NCBI RefSeq assembly: GCF_020523925.1
Contig: NZ_JAJAPW010000003.1
Coordinates: 62,001 to 126,000, forward strand
Length of the DNA stretch: 64,000 bases
DNA from: Neotamlana laminarinivorans
Lineage (GTDB): Bacteria > Bacteroidota > Bacteroidia > Flavobacteriales > Flavobacteriaceae
Reading direction: 5' to 3'
The notes under the pieces were generated by a model that worked only from the letters and a program-made list of their open reading frames with translations, had not been told where the DNA came from and ran no database searches. This document shows, piece after piece, positions 53,410-62,738 of this stretch (the first letter of the stretch is position 1; each line of letters starts with the position of its first letter). The position numbers and the translations under genes are program-made.

Positions 53410-53817
53410 TTATAATTCTGTTTTTACCAGAGGATAAAATATTTCAACAAATTTTTCAATTTTTCCTTGATCATTAAATACAAAACTTGAAAAGCTTAAT
53501 ATTTTATTTTCACCAAGCTTATTTAATAATTTCATTTTGCCAGTATGTTGCACAACAAAACTGTTGTCTTCGTTAACTTTTTCAATTTCTTTTATAGAAA
53601 ATTCAGAAAAATTATATTCAGAGAATAGTTTACTCCAGTATTTTTTGATTTTATCCCTTCCAATTACTCCATAAGGATAACTGTAGGTTTGATCTGGTCG
53701 GGTAAGTTTTGCTGTAGAACTAAATAAATTGCTAATAGCTTCTGCATTATTTATTTCTAGGGCTTTAAAGTAAGAACGTATTAAACGGTATTTTGGGTCG
53801 TTGTTTAAGATATTCAT
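53410..53817 (-). CDS. NTF2/SnoaL-like small protein
   Basis: 135 residues with the NTF2-like cone fold pattern: an N-terminal helix pair (YRLIRSYFKALEINNAEAISNLFSSTAKL), a substrate-pocket stretch (GVIGRDKIKKYWSKLF) and four strands ending IEKFVEIFYPL. Such proteins are enzymes or binding proteins of very mixed function. It lies on the minus strand after the convergent prenyl synthase, with an AraC-type regulator 168 bases upstream. Confidence 0.7.
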   Translation of the reverse strand: MNILNNDPKYRLIRSYFKALEINNAEAISNLFSSTAKLTRPDQTYSYPYGVIGRDKIKKYWSKLFSEYNFSEFSIKEIEKVNEDNSFVVQHTGKMKLLNKLGENKILSFSSFVFNDQGKIEKFVEIFYPLVKTEL

Positions 53818-53985
53818 GTAAGTAGGTTAAGTAGGTTAGTTTGTAATTTTTAAATCATATTTATTCGATTAAATGTATTTTATATCTACAAAATGTATTT
53901 TTTGTAGGTTTAAACTTAAATATAAGCAAATATTAGTAAAAAAAGCAAATTAAAAATCAGAAATTCAAATAGAAAAGTATAAAAA

Positions 53986-54900
53986 TTAAAGGCTATGTTT
54001 TTTTCTATATGTATTTGGGGTTAAATTGGTATATTTTTTAAAAAAACTACTAAAACTATTCGGGGTTTTAAAGTGTAATTCGTAGGCTATTTCTTTTATG
54101 CTTAATGTAGTTTGTATAAGTCTAGATTTTGCTAAATTAATAATATGGTTATTTATTAGAGATTTTGTGGTTTTACCAGTTGTTTGTTTTATTATGGCAT
54201 TTAAATGGTTGGGGTGAATAGCTAACAATTCTGCATAATAGCTAGGTGAGTGTGTGTTGTTGGTATAACTTGTGTTACTTTTCTCAAAACTAGAATTTAA
54301 CAACGATTGAAACTTTAATAAACTTTTTGTTTCTGTTTTACTATTATGGGTAACCTGATTTAAATTAATGTGTTTAGTGTATAAGCGTTTTACAAAATTT
54401 AGTAAAACAATAAGCTGAGACTCTATTATTTCTGTGCTATATAATGTTTTGTTGTTATTTTCTTCATATAGATCCTCAAAAGTTTTTAGTAATTTTAATG
54501 CTTCTTTTTTAGTGATTTCAAAAGGTATAGCTTTATCTAGTTTGAAGTAGTCAAATTCGTTTATCACAGAATTTAAAAGTTTAGATTGAGCTATAAACTC
54601 TTCTGTAAAAATAATGTAATACCCTTTCCAGTTTAAAGTAATATCCCAAGATATAATTTGGAACGGTGTGTTAACCATTATCGATGGATCATTAAGTAAT
54701 TTAGTAAATGGCCCATACATAGCTTTTCCGTTTCCATCTAGTTTTAATGAAATGCCAAAAAAGTTATGTTTTACAGGATTAAGTATACTACTTAAATTAG
54801 TCATGTTGTCTTCAAAGCGTCTAACATCAAAATATGTGTTTTTTGGTGGCTCTATATTTATAGCTTTATAAAATGTAGCAATATTTTTAAAATGCTGCAT
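53986..54900 (-). CDS. AraC-family transcriptional regulator
   Basis: 304 residues. The C-terminal ~100 residues hold two helix-turn-helix units (IKQTTGKTTKSLINNHIINLAKSRLIQTTLSIKEIAYELHF and NSFSSFFKKYTNLTPNTYRKK), the AraC/XylS signature. The N-terminal ~190 residues look like a cupin sensor with weak similarity among relatives. It is divergent from the CtlX-like gene; the 191-base gap between them may hold shared control sites, though no dyad stands out. The target and inducer are unknown. Confidence 0.9.
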   Translation of the reverse strand: MQHFKNIATFYKAINIEPPKNTYFDVRRFEDNMTNLSSILNPVKHNFFGISLKLDGNGKAMYGPFTKLLNDPSIMVNTPFQIISWDITLNWKGYYIIFTEEFIAQSKLLNSVINEFDYFKLDKAIPFEITKKEALKLLKTFEDLYEENNNKTLYSTEIIESQLIVLLNFVKRLYTKHINLNQVTHNSKTETKSLLKFQSLLNSSFEKSNTSYTNNTHSPSYYAELLAIHPNHLNAIIKQTTGKTTKSLINNHIINLAKSRLIQTTLSIKEIAYELHFKTPNSFSSFFKKYTNLTPNTYRKKHSL

Positions 54901-55091
54901 GAGTGGTTACGAATTGGTTATATTAAGTTGAAAACACTAAAAAGGGAGAGAAATCGTGTTTTAGCTTTTTTTTTATTATTAGCAAACAACTAATTATTTA
55001 AATATACAAATTACATCAGATAAATTCTAATTAAAATAACGTTTTAACTTATATATAATTCCTTTAATTTTACATTTCAAATTTTTAAAAA

Positions 55092-56018
55092 ATGAACCAA
55101 ACTACAAATACCATTTTAATGGTGCGCCCTGTAAATTTTCGATTAAATGAGCAAACGGTTGTTAATAATTATTTTCAAGAATCTATATCTGTTAATAATA
55201 TTAATACTGAAGCCCAAAAGGAATTTGATGATTTTGTAAAAAAACTTGAAAATGTGGGCGTTAATGTAATTGTAGTAAATGATAATAAGCAAACCGATAC
55301 ACCAGACTCAATTTTTCCGAATAACTGGGTATCTTTTCACGAAAATGGCGATGTTGCTTTATATCCTATGTTTGCTGAAAACCGAAGGTTAGAACGACGA
55401 GAAGATATTCTTGAAACTATTGAAGAAAAAGGCTATGTTATAAACAATATTGTAGATTATACTAGTGCCGAAACCGAAGGTATTTTTCTTGAAGGTACAG
55501 GAAGTATAATTTTAGACAGAAAAAACAGAAAAGCTTATTGTGCACTATCAGCCAGAGCAGACGAAGATTTGTTTATAGAATTTTGTGAGGATTTTGAATA
55601 CTCACCAATTATTTTTACGGCCTATCAAACTGTAGATAGTAAAAGAAAACCAATTTATCATACTAATGTAATGATGTGCGTTGCAGAAACTTTTGCAATA
55701 ATATGCTTAGGAAGCATTGATGATAAAAAAGAGCGTAAAGCTGTTATAAAAAGTTTAAAAGAGGATAATAAGGTAATTATAGATATTACAGAAGAGCAAG
55801 TTGCTCAATTTGCGGGTAATATGTTGCAGGTTAAAGGTGAAAATAATGACCGCTATTTGGTAATGAGTGCGTCTGCTTACAGCGCGTTAACATCATTTCA
55901 AATAAAAATTATAGAAAAGCATTGTAAAATTTTATTTTCAAATTTAAATATTGTTGAAACCTGTGGAGGGGGGAGTGCACGTTGTATGATGGCAGAAGTA
56001 TTTTTGCCTAAAGGGTAA
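55092..56018 (+). CDS. CtlX-like amidinotransferase-family hydrolase
   Basis: A 308-residue protein of the guanidino-group-modifying fold. It starts ILMVRPVNFRLNEQTVVNNYFQ, has PDSIFPNNWVSFH near residue 78 (catalytic Asp/Glu region), the histidine region YHTNVMMCV near 197, and a C-terminal Cys in ETCGGGSARCMMAEVFLP. Relatives are known as citrulline-utilisation hydrolase CtlX and act on citrulline or other guanidine compounds. It is alone on its strand between the AraC gene and a kinase gene. Confidence 0.85.
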   Translation: MNQTTNTILMVRPVNFRLNEQTVVNNYFQESISVNNINTEAQKEFDDFVKKLENVGVNVIVVNDNKQTDTPDSIFPNNWVSFHENGDVALYPMFAENRRLERREDILETIEEKGYVINNIVDYTSAETEGIFLEGTGSIILDRKNRKAYCALSARADEDLFIEFCEDFEYSPIIFTAYQTVDSKRKPIYHTNVMMCVAETFAIICLGSIDDKKERKAVIKSLKEDNKVIIDITEEQVAQFAGNMLQVKGENNDRYLVMSASAYSALTSFQIKIIEKHCKILFSNLNIVETCGGGSARCMMAEVFLPKG

Positions 56019-56025
56019 ATAATAA

Positions 56026-58107
56026 TTAACGTTTAGGTTTGCTTTTAGGGAGCTCAACATAAAAAGTACTACCTACACCTAAAGTACTTTCTACCCAAAT
56101 TTTTCCATTGTTTAATTCAACCATTTCTTTGCAAATAGACAATCCTAAACCGGTTCCTTTTTCGTTATTGGTGCCATTAGTTGTAAAGGTATTGCTTTTA
56201 AAAAGCTTGTCAATATTGCTTTTGGATATGCCTACACCAGTATCGTTAACACTAAAAATACAACTACCATTACTTATATGGTTAGCAACCGTAATGGTAT
56301 CACCAGTTTTGCTAAATTTTAAAGCATTGGCTAGTAGGTTTTGTGTAACAATTTCAATCATGCTTCTATCGGCGTAAACAAAATCTCTTAAAGAATGATC
56401 AATAATAGTTATGCCCTTGCTTTCTAATCTGGTTTCAATAATTCTAACTTTTTCTTCAAAAACTTCTTGAATATCAAAAAGAGTAGGTTTTGGTTCTAAA
56501 GATTGCATTTGAGATTTAGACCAATTAAGTAAGTTAAACATTAATAATGATGCATTACTAGCATTCTCACTGAGTTCTGGTATTAAATTCTCAAATTCTT
56601 CTCTTGATAACGAGCCATCTCGTAATAATTCAATAAATCCAGTTATTGATGATAAGGAGTCTTTTAAATCGTGAGATACAATTGAGAAAAGCTTGTCTTT
56701 TACATTATTAACATTTTCTAAATGTTTAGTTTGCTCTAAAAACGCTTGATTTTGTAGTTCTATTTTAACGTTTTTCTCTTCTAATTCCTGTGTATATTTA
56801 ATAGAGTTGTTACGTTTTATATACATTAATATTAAAAAGGTAGATGCAATAGCTAATGCAGCTAACAAACCGTAAAATAGTATTTTAAGTTTATTGTAGT
56901 TTTCTCTATTTTCTATTTCGTTTTCTGTAGGCTTAATTTCAACTACAGAGGTTTCTTTTTCATTTATTAAGCTATCAAAACTAGAGTGTTCAACTATGTT
57001 TAGATTGCCAGTTACTAATTCGTTAGATATTTTGTTCTGTTTTTTTAATATACTTGTGTTTAGTTCATAGTATTTTTGCTGCCATAAATAAGCTTTGTCA
57101 AAGCGCTTTTTTATAGAATCTAATTTCTTCATTAATAAATAATGTCTAAGAAGTTCTTTTTCATTATTTAATTCTTTTGCTAAAGCGCCAGATTGTTTAA
57201 GTTGCTTTTCTGCTATTTTTAAGCGCTTTTTATTAATGTTAAGCTCTCCTAGGCTATTTAAAACCTCCAGAAAGTCATCAGATCGTTCATTTTTTACATT
57301 GTAATTATAACCTTTTACTAGATATTTAGTTGCGTTTTCAAAATCGTTAAATTTCAAATATTCGCTACCTATTTTTGGATATATATGTGCTAAATCAGAT
57401 TTGTTTATAGCTTCATTAGCAAGTAAGTTTTCGTAAACCTCTATTGTTTTTCTATGTTCTTTTTTTATTGAATATAATTCCGCAAGTTTAAAATTTGTAC
57501 TAACCTCGTCTGTTGTGTTATTTAATTGTTTCTGTATATTTAAAGCCTTAGTAAAATAATTTATAGCCTTATCTGTATCGTTTAATTGATAGTAGCAGTT
57601 TCCTAAATTCGTATATGCAATATTAAGTTCGTTATTTAAATTAGTGCTTTCTAATTCTTTAATAGCTGCAAGTGTATGTTGCATACCTGTATTGTAGTTG
57701 CCTTTTTTAACTTCTAAAACTCCAATACTGTTGTTTACCTTAGCTATGTTTATGGTATCTTTTAAAGCTTTAAATAAGTCTTTGCTTTTCGAGAAACCAC
57801 TAATGGCATTAATGTAGTCGCCTTTTTTATCGTATATTAAAGATTTGTAGTAAGAAATTTTTGCTTGAGCATCTTTATAATTCAGGGTGTTCGAAAGTTT
57901 TTCGCTCTCAATAACATATTGCAATGCACGATCGTACGACCCAATTTCGTATAAAGATTTTATTAGTTTTAAAGACGTTTTAACCTTTAATGAGTCTTGT
58001 TCTTGAAAAGCAAGTTCAATAGCAAGACTATCAATGTCATTGTCTTTAGATTGAGAGAATCCAACAAAACTGATAAAAAGTAAAAAAAATAAACCTTTTT
58101 TCCTCAT
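56026..58107 (-). CDS. TPR-containing sensor histidine kinase
   Basis: I start it at 58107, where MRKKGLFFLLFISFVGFSQ gives a clean signal peptide; the frame has an earlier ATG at 58149. About ten tetratricopeptide-like repeats (residues ~60-330, such as AYTNLGNCYYQLNDTDKAINYFTKAL) lie in the periplasm. One membrane helix (LKILFYGLLAALAIASTFLILMYI, near residue 415) precedes a coiled coil, HisKA (IVSHDLKDSLSSITGFIELL) and HATPase with DTGVGIS and GTGLGL. No response regulator is adjacent, so it is an orphan kinase. Confidence 0.9.
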   Translation of the reverse strand: MRKKGLFFLLFISFVGFSQSKDNDIDSLAIELAFQEQDSLKVKTSLKLIKSLYEIGSYDRALQYVIESEKLSNTLNYKDAQAKISYYKSLIYDKKGDYINAISGFSKSKDLFKALKDTINIAKVNNSIGVLEVKKGNYNTGMQHTLAAIKELESTNLNNELNIAYTNLGNCYYQLNDTDKAINYFTKALNIQKQLNNTTDEVSTNFKLAELYSIKKEHRKTIEVYENLLANEAINKSDLAHIYPKIGSEYLKFNDFENATKYLVKGYNYNVKNERSDDFLEVLNSLGELNINKKRLKIAEKQLKQSGALAKELNNEKELLRHYLLMKKLDSIKKRFDKAYLWQQKYYELNTSILKKQNKISNELVTGNLNIVEHSSFDSLINEKETSVVEIKPTENEIENRENYNKLKILFYGLLAALAIASTFLILMYIKRNNSIKYTQELEEKNVKIELQNQAFLEQTKHLENVNNVKDKLFSIVSHDLKDSLSSITGFIELLRDGSLSREEFENLIPELSENASNASLLMFNLLNWSKSQMQSLEPKPTLFDIQEVFEEKVRIIETRLESKGITIIDHSLRDFVYADRSMIEIVTQNLLANALKFSKTGDTITVANHISNGSCIFSVNDTGVGISKSNIDKLFKSNTFTTNGTNNEKGTGLGLSICKEMVELNNGKIWVESTLGVGSTFYVELPKSKPKR

Positions 58108-58514
58108 AAAATTATCCCTTACATTATACTCATAATGGGTTATTAGCATTAGTATTTGAGGGACAATAAAAATGCGTTTAAGCTGTAATTTTAATCTTTT
58201 TAATTGTTGACCACATTTAGTGGGATTATAATAGCATTACATAACAAAAAAATGAAAATTGAACTCTTAAAATCTAATTTCTACGTTTTAACGTCAATAT
58301 ATTAGATAAAAAGCATCGATGAAATGTAAATGAAAACCGTGGCTTTAAAAAAGGTATTAAATTGATTTATTGGTATAAATAATATAAAAAATATCGTTTT
58401 TTTCTATTAAAAAGTTAATTGCAGTAAAAATCTTATATTTTAACGTGGTTTTTAAAAGAGCTTTTTTTAAGTTTATGAAAAAAGTATTACTACACAAAAA
58501 CCGTAAAAACTTAC

Positions 58515-58522
58515 TATATTTG
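58515..58522 (+). promoter_or_regulatory. promoter -7 motif of argS
   Basis: TATATTTG followed by C, exact match, 22 bases before the argS ATG. The rest of the 58108-58514 gap is AT-rich with no gene or strong hairpin seen. Confidence 0.65.
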
Positions 58523-58544
58523 CGAGCTTAAAAAACACTTTGCA

Positions 58545-60326
58545 ATGAGTCTTCAAGATACCTTAACAAATTTTGTAAAAGAAGCTGTAAAAGCTAAATA
58601 TAGTATTGATATTGAAACTGTAGAATTTCAAGCGACCAGAAAAGAATTTGCTGGAGATATTACTGTTGTAGTTTTTCCTATGTTACGTTTTGTTAAAGGA
58701 AATCCAGTACAAATTGGTGAAACAATTGGTGATTATTTAGTTGAAAATGCTAATGATGTAAAGGCATACAATGTTGTAAAAGGGTTTTTAAATATTGAAA
58801 TAAACGAAAGTTATTACATCGATTTTTTCAATAAAATAAAAGACGAAACCCAATTTGGTTTTGTTTCTCCTGGGGCTAATGAAAAAGCTGTTATGGTAGA
58901 GTATTCTTCACCAAACACAAATAAGCCTTTACATTTAGGACACATTCGAAACAACTTATTAGGCTACAGTGTTGCCGAAATTTTAAAGGCTTCGGGTAAA
59001 AAAGTTTATAAAACTCAAATTATTAACGACCGTGGTATACATATTTGTAAAAGTATGTTGGCTTGGAAGCGTTTTGGTAACAACGAAACACCAGAAAGTA
59101 CAGGCTTAAAAGGAGATAAGTTAGTTGGTAATTATTATGTGAAGTTCGACCAAGAATACAAAAAGGAAATACAAAACCTTATTAATTCTGGTACCGATGA
59201 AAAGGAAGCAAAAGCAACAGCTCCAATTTTATTAGAAGCTCAAGACATGTTGCGTAAATGGGAAGCTGGCGATGATGAAGTGGTTGCGCTTTGGCAAAAA
59301 ATGAACAATTGGGTTTACGACGGGTTTAACCAAACATATAACAATTTAGGTGTAGATTTCGATACGCTTTATTACGAAAGCAATACCTATTTATTAGGAA
59401 AAGAGTTTGTTGCCGAAGGTTTAAAAACAGGTGTTTTTTATAAAAAAGAAGACGGTTCTGTTTGGTGTGATTTAACCGAAGATGGTTTAGATGAAAAAAT
59501 TGTACAGCGAGCCGATGGTACTGCTGTTTACATGACTCAAGATATTGGTACGGCTATACAACGAGTAAAGGATTATCCAGATGTTGGCGGTATGGTTTAC
59601 ACCGTTGGTAACGAGCAAGATTATCACTTTCAGGTATTGTTTTTAATTCTGAAAAAATTAGGGTTCGATTGGGCCGAAAATTTATATCATTTAAGTTATG
59701 GTATGGTAGATTTACCTAGCGGAAAAATGAAAAGCCGCGAAGGTACTGTTGTTGATGCAGATGATTTAATAGTGGATATGGCAACTACGGCCGAAGAAAT
59801 TTCGGAAGAGTTAGGAAAGCTAGATGGGTATTCTGAAGCCGAGAAAAAAGAACTTTATAAAACCATTGGTTTAGGCGCTTTAAAATATTACATATTAAAA
59901 GTCGATCCTAAAAAACGCATATTATTCGATCCGAAAGAGTCTATCGATTTTCAAGGTAACACAGGGCCTTTTATTCAATATACTTATGCAAGAATTCAAT
60001 CTATTTTGCGAAAAGCTGATTTAAAGGAATCTAAAGAGGTGGATGCGTCTATTGTCCTGCATTCAAAAGAAAAAGAGCTTTTAAAACAAATACAGTTATT
60101 TCCAGAAGTAGTGCAAAATGCTGCACAAAGCCATAGTCCCGCTTTGGTTGCAAATTATACCTACGATTTGGTAAAAGAGTTTAATTCATTTTATCAAAAT
60201 GTGTCAATTCTTGGTGCAGATAATGAGCAAGAAAAAGTATTTAGAGTACAATTATCCTATGTTGTAGCCAATACCATAAAAAATGCCTTTAGCTTATTAG
60301 GAATAAATGTGCCTGAGCGTATGTAG
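58545..60326 (+). CDS. argS: arginine-tRNA ligase
   Basis: It charges tRNA(Arg). The 593-residue class I synthetase has the N-terminal Add-1 domain (about 1-110), HLGHIRNN (HIGH motif, near residue 132), and the arginine-type KMSKS replacement KMKSREGT near 395. The DALR anticodon-binding domain follows, ending with SYVVANTIKNAFSLLGINVPERM. It stands alone with its own promoter. Confidence 0.96.
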   Translation: MSLQDTLTNFVKEAVKAKYSIDIETVEFQATRKEFAGDITVVVFPMLRFVKGNPVQIGETIGDYLVENANDVKAYNVVKGFLNIEINESYYIDFFNKIKDETQFGFVSPGANEKAVMVEYSSPNTNKPLHLGHIRNNLLGYSVAEILKASGKKVYKTQIINDRGIHICKSMLAWKRFGNNETPESTGLKGDKLVGNYYVKFDQEYKKEIQNLINSGTDEKEAKATAPILLEAQDMLRKWEAGDDEVVALWQKMNNWVYDGFNQTYNNLGVDFDTLYYESNTYLLGKEFVAEGLKTGVFYKKEDGSVWCDLTEDGLDEKIVQRADGTAVYMTQDIGTAIQRVKDYPDVGGMVYTVGNEQDYHFQVLFLILKKLGFDWAENLYHLSYGMVDLPSGKMKSREGTVVDADDLIVDMATTAEEISEELGKLDGYSEAEKKELYKTIGLGALKYYILKVDPKKRILFDPKESIDFQGNTGPFIQYTYARIQSILRKADLKESKEVDASIVLHSKEKELLKQIQLFPEVVQNAAQSHSPALVANYTYDLVKEFNSFYQNVSILGADNEQEKVFRVQLSYVVANTIKNAFSLLGINVPERM

Positions 60327-60339
60327 TATTTGATTTTAA

Positions 60340-61104
60340 CTAATTTTCTGTTATAATATGAGGTGTTATGGCTGTTATCCAACCTTCAAATACTGTTGGG
60401 GTGCTGCTTAAAATTTCTCCTGTTTGTATGCTATTATGGTTTATTTCGTTTAGCGCAGAAATTGTAATAAGTTCATAATCAAAATAAGCTAAACAATATG
60501 TTCCAGAAGTTGTTAAGCCTGTTATTGGAGTCTCAGAAAAAGAGTCTAAGTTTAATTTTACAACGGGTTCGGTTTCAGAATAACGCAAATAATATAAGTT
60601 ACTTTCACTTATGGCAATGTCAGAAATATTTAATGCTGTATTTTCTGTTTCTATAGCATCAACAAAATTACCGTTTTTTGTAATAATATTAATGGTATTT
60701 AGGTTGGAGTAGTAAATGTAATCATCTTTAATTGCAATACCTTCAGTAATAATATTAGTAATGGTGTTAACCACTTCGCCAGTTTCAGGGTTTATTTGGT
60801 ACATTGATTCGTTTTCTCCGTTTCCGCCAACCCATAAATATTCTCCGTCAAAAGCAAGGGCGTGTGGCGATTGTAAATCGTCTGGTAAGCTAATTTCTAA
60901 TTCTATTAAACCGGTTTCTTCATCATATAAATAAATACCTGGTTTTTGATAGTTTTTATGAGTCAAAATCCACCATTTATATTCTACAGGTGTTGATGGT
61001 TCACTTGTAATATCATATTCTGGTTGGTTTTTATTGCATGAAACCATACAGAAGCATAATACTATAGCCAAGAAAGAAACTTTTAAAAAATTCATGTGCT
61101 TCAT
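60340..61104 (-). CDS. lipoprotein with beta-propeller-like repeats
   Basis: 254 residues with a lipoprotein signal to Cys23 (VLCFCMVSC|NKNQ). The rest shows short repeats of the type LAFDGEYLWVGGNGENESMYQINPETG, resembling a beta-propeller (SMP-30/NHL-like). The start is ATG 61104; an ATG three codons later would also give the signal. It ends the minus-strand set after the DUF1501 gene and presumably belongs to that envelope operon. The role is unknown. Confidence 0.75.
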   Translation of the reverse strand: MKHMNFLKVSFLAIVLCFCMVSCNKNQPEYDITSEPSTPVEYKWWILTHKNYQKPGIYLYDEETGLIELEISLPDDLQSPHALAFDGEYLWVGGNGENESMYQINPETGEVVNTITNIITEGIAIKDDYIYYSNLNTINIITKNGNFVDAIETENTALNISDIAISESNLYYLRYSETEPVVKLNLDSFSETPITGLTTSGTYCLAYFDYELITISALNEINHNSIQTGEILSSTPTVFEGWITAITPHIITEN

Positions 61105-61106
61105 GG

Positions 61107-62735
61107 TTATACTTTTATCACTTTATGTACTTCTTTTTTATCGCCAGATAGAATAACGAAAAAATAAATACCGGCACTAAATTGAGATAAATTTAGGGTT
61201 ACTTTGCCTTCATCTACTAAATCAGTACTTTCAATTAATAGCACACCAGAGGCGCTATAAATTCTATATGAAATGCTTTCAACAACATTAACGCCAGAAA
61301 TATTAACAGTGGTTCTGAAGGGGTTTGGGTAAACCAACCATAATTTATCTTCTCCTAAAGGATTGTTGGTTATAGGAACACAGCCTGTTGTAACATCGTA
61401 GGCGCTTTTTATTAAGTTTTCTACTTTTAAATTATTGAAGCTTTCGTTAAGTGTATGATTAAAAAATGTGGCATCAATTATAGAATTATCTGCCCCGATA
61501 AAATTTTGAAGTAGCGTAGCAAACGTTTGTCTATAATCAAATTGTACGGTTTTTAATTGGTAGTTGTTGTAGCTAGTAGCTTCAGTTAAATCTGGGTTTT
61601 CACCAGATACGCCACCTTCAACAGCTTTACCAAAAACAAACATTGGTGCAATTTCACCATGGTCGGTTCCCATGTTACCGTTTTCTTTAGCTTTTCTTCC
61701 AAATTCTGAGAAAGTTAAACCAACTACATCTTCCGATAGGTTTTGTCGATCTAAATCTGTAATAAAGGCTTCAACACTTTCAGATAAATTAGATAATAAG
61801 TTGTAGTGTGAGCCATTAACACCGCCAAGGTCTTCAACTTGAGCGTCGTGCGTATCAAAACCAGAAATACGAACTAAGTAAATTTTAGTACCTAAATCGC
61901 CACTAATTAAGCGAGCTACAGTTTTTAGTTGATTTGATAAATCGGTATCTGGGTATGTTACGGTGTTTTCACCTTTTTCAAAAGCGGCAGAAATATACTG
62001 GGCGTATGTGTTGGTTAAAGAATCTGTATCTGTTAAAAAGCGAAGTTGATCGCCATAATCTGAATCTGGAAAATTTAACGGTGGCTCGCCTGCTAAACCA
62101 TTTAAAACAGAATAAAAACCTGCGGCATCTTGTCGTGTTAAATTTATTGATAAGCCATGAGCTTCTTCCCCATGAAATCCTAAAGATGTATTGTTTGAGC
62201 CTATTTGAATGCCTAACGGATATGATTCTACAATTAAATCGGAATAATACAGTTCCATGAAACGTCCCATCCAGCCTGTTTCTGCACCGTTTAATAAGCT
62301 ATTACCGTCGTTTCCTGATAAATATAAATCGGTTGAAGTGAAATGTCCGCGATTTTGCGAAGGATAGCCAACCGATTGTAAAACACGAAGCCAACCTTTA
62401 TCGTATAAGCTTTTCATGCCGGTTAAAGCAGGGTTAAGCCCAATTTGTTGGTTGTCTGGCAATGTGCTATCTAGGGTTAAGTATTTGTTGCTTCCAGAAA
62501 TAGGTACTTTTATAGTGGGGCGTAAGTTGCTGTAAAGATCGTATTGGTTTAAAGGAACAACAGTGTTTAGGCCATCATTACCACCTGCTAAGTTTATTAA
62601 AATAAGTTTACGGTTAGAAATATCGGGACATTCTAAATAAGGAGTAAACGTTTTTAAAGCGGCTTGAAGCTGTATAGGTGTTAAGCCCATAACAGAAGCA
62701 GTTGCCGAAAGTTTTATAAAGTTACGTCTGTTCAT
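61107..62735 (-). CDS. DUF1501 protein with type IX secretion sorting domain
   Basis: 542 residues. The N-terminus MNRRNFIKLSATASVMGLTP resembles a twin-arginine-like export signal. The DUF1501 fold follows (LILINLAGGNDGLNTVVPLNQY; VSGFDTHDAQ near 284; GRKAKENGNMGTDHGE with the metal-binding His), related to alkaline-phosphatase/sulfatase folds. The last ~80 residues (LVYPNPFRTTVNISG...GIYFFVILSGDKKEVHKVIKV) are the type A C-terminal sorting domain of the type IX system, so the protein is probably exported to the cell surface. The domain pair with the DUF1800 protein upstream is common in Bacteroidota. Confidence 0.88.
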   Translation of the reverse strand: MNRRNFIKLSATASVMGLTPIQLQAALKTFTPYLECPDISNRKLILINLAGGNDGLNTVVPLNQYDLYSNLRPTIKVPISGSNKYLTLDSTLPDNQQIGLNPALTGMKSLYDKGWLRVLQSVGYPSQNRGHFTSTDLYLSGNDGNSLLNGAETGWMGRFMELYYSDLIVESYPLGIQIGSNNTSLGFHGEEAHGLSINLTRQDAAGFYSVLNGLAGEPPLNFPDSDYGDQLRFLTDTDSLTNTYAQYISAAFEKGENTVTYPDTDLSNQLKTVARLISGDLGTKIYLVRISGFDTHDAQVEDLGGVNGSHYNLLSNLSESVEAFITDLDRQNLSEDVVGLTFSEFGRKAKENGNMGTDHGEIAPMFVFGKAVEGGVSGENPDLTEATSYNNYQLKTVQFDYRQTFATLLQNFIGADNSIIDATFFNHTLNESFNNLKVENLIKSAYDVTTGCVPITNNPLGEDKLWLVYPNPFRTTVNISGVNVVESISYRIYSASGVLLIESTDLVDEGKVTLNLSQFSAGIYFFVILSGDKKEVHKVIKV

Positions 62736-62738
62736 AGT

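Noticed and set aside
58108-58149. Upstream start of the histidine kinase
   Set aside because: The 14 extra residues precede a clean signal peptide and look non-coding; 58107 is preferred.
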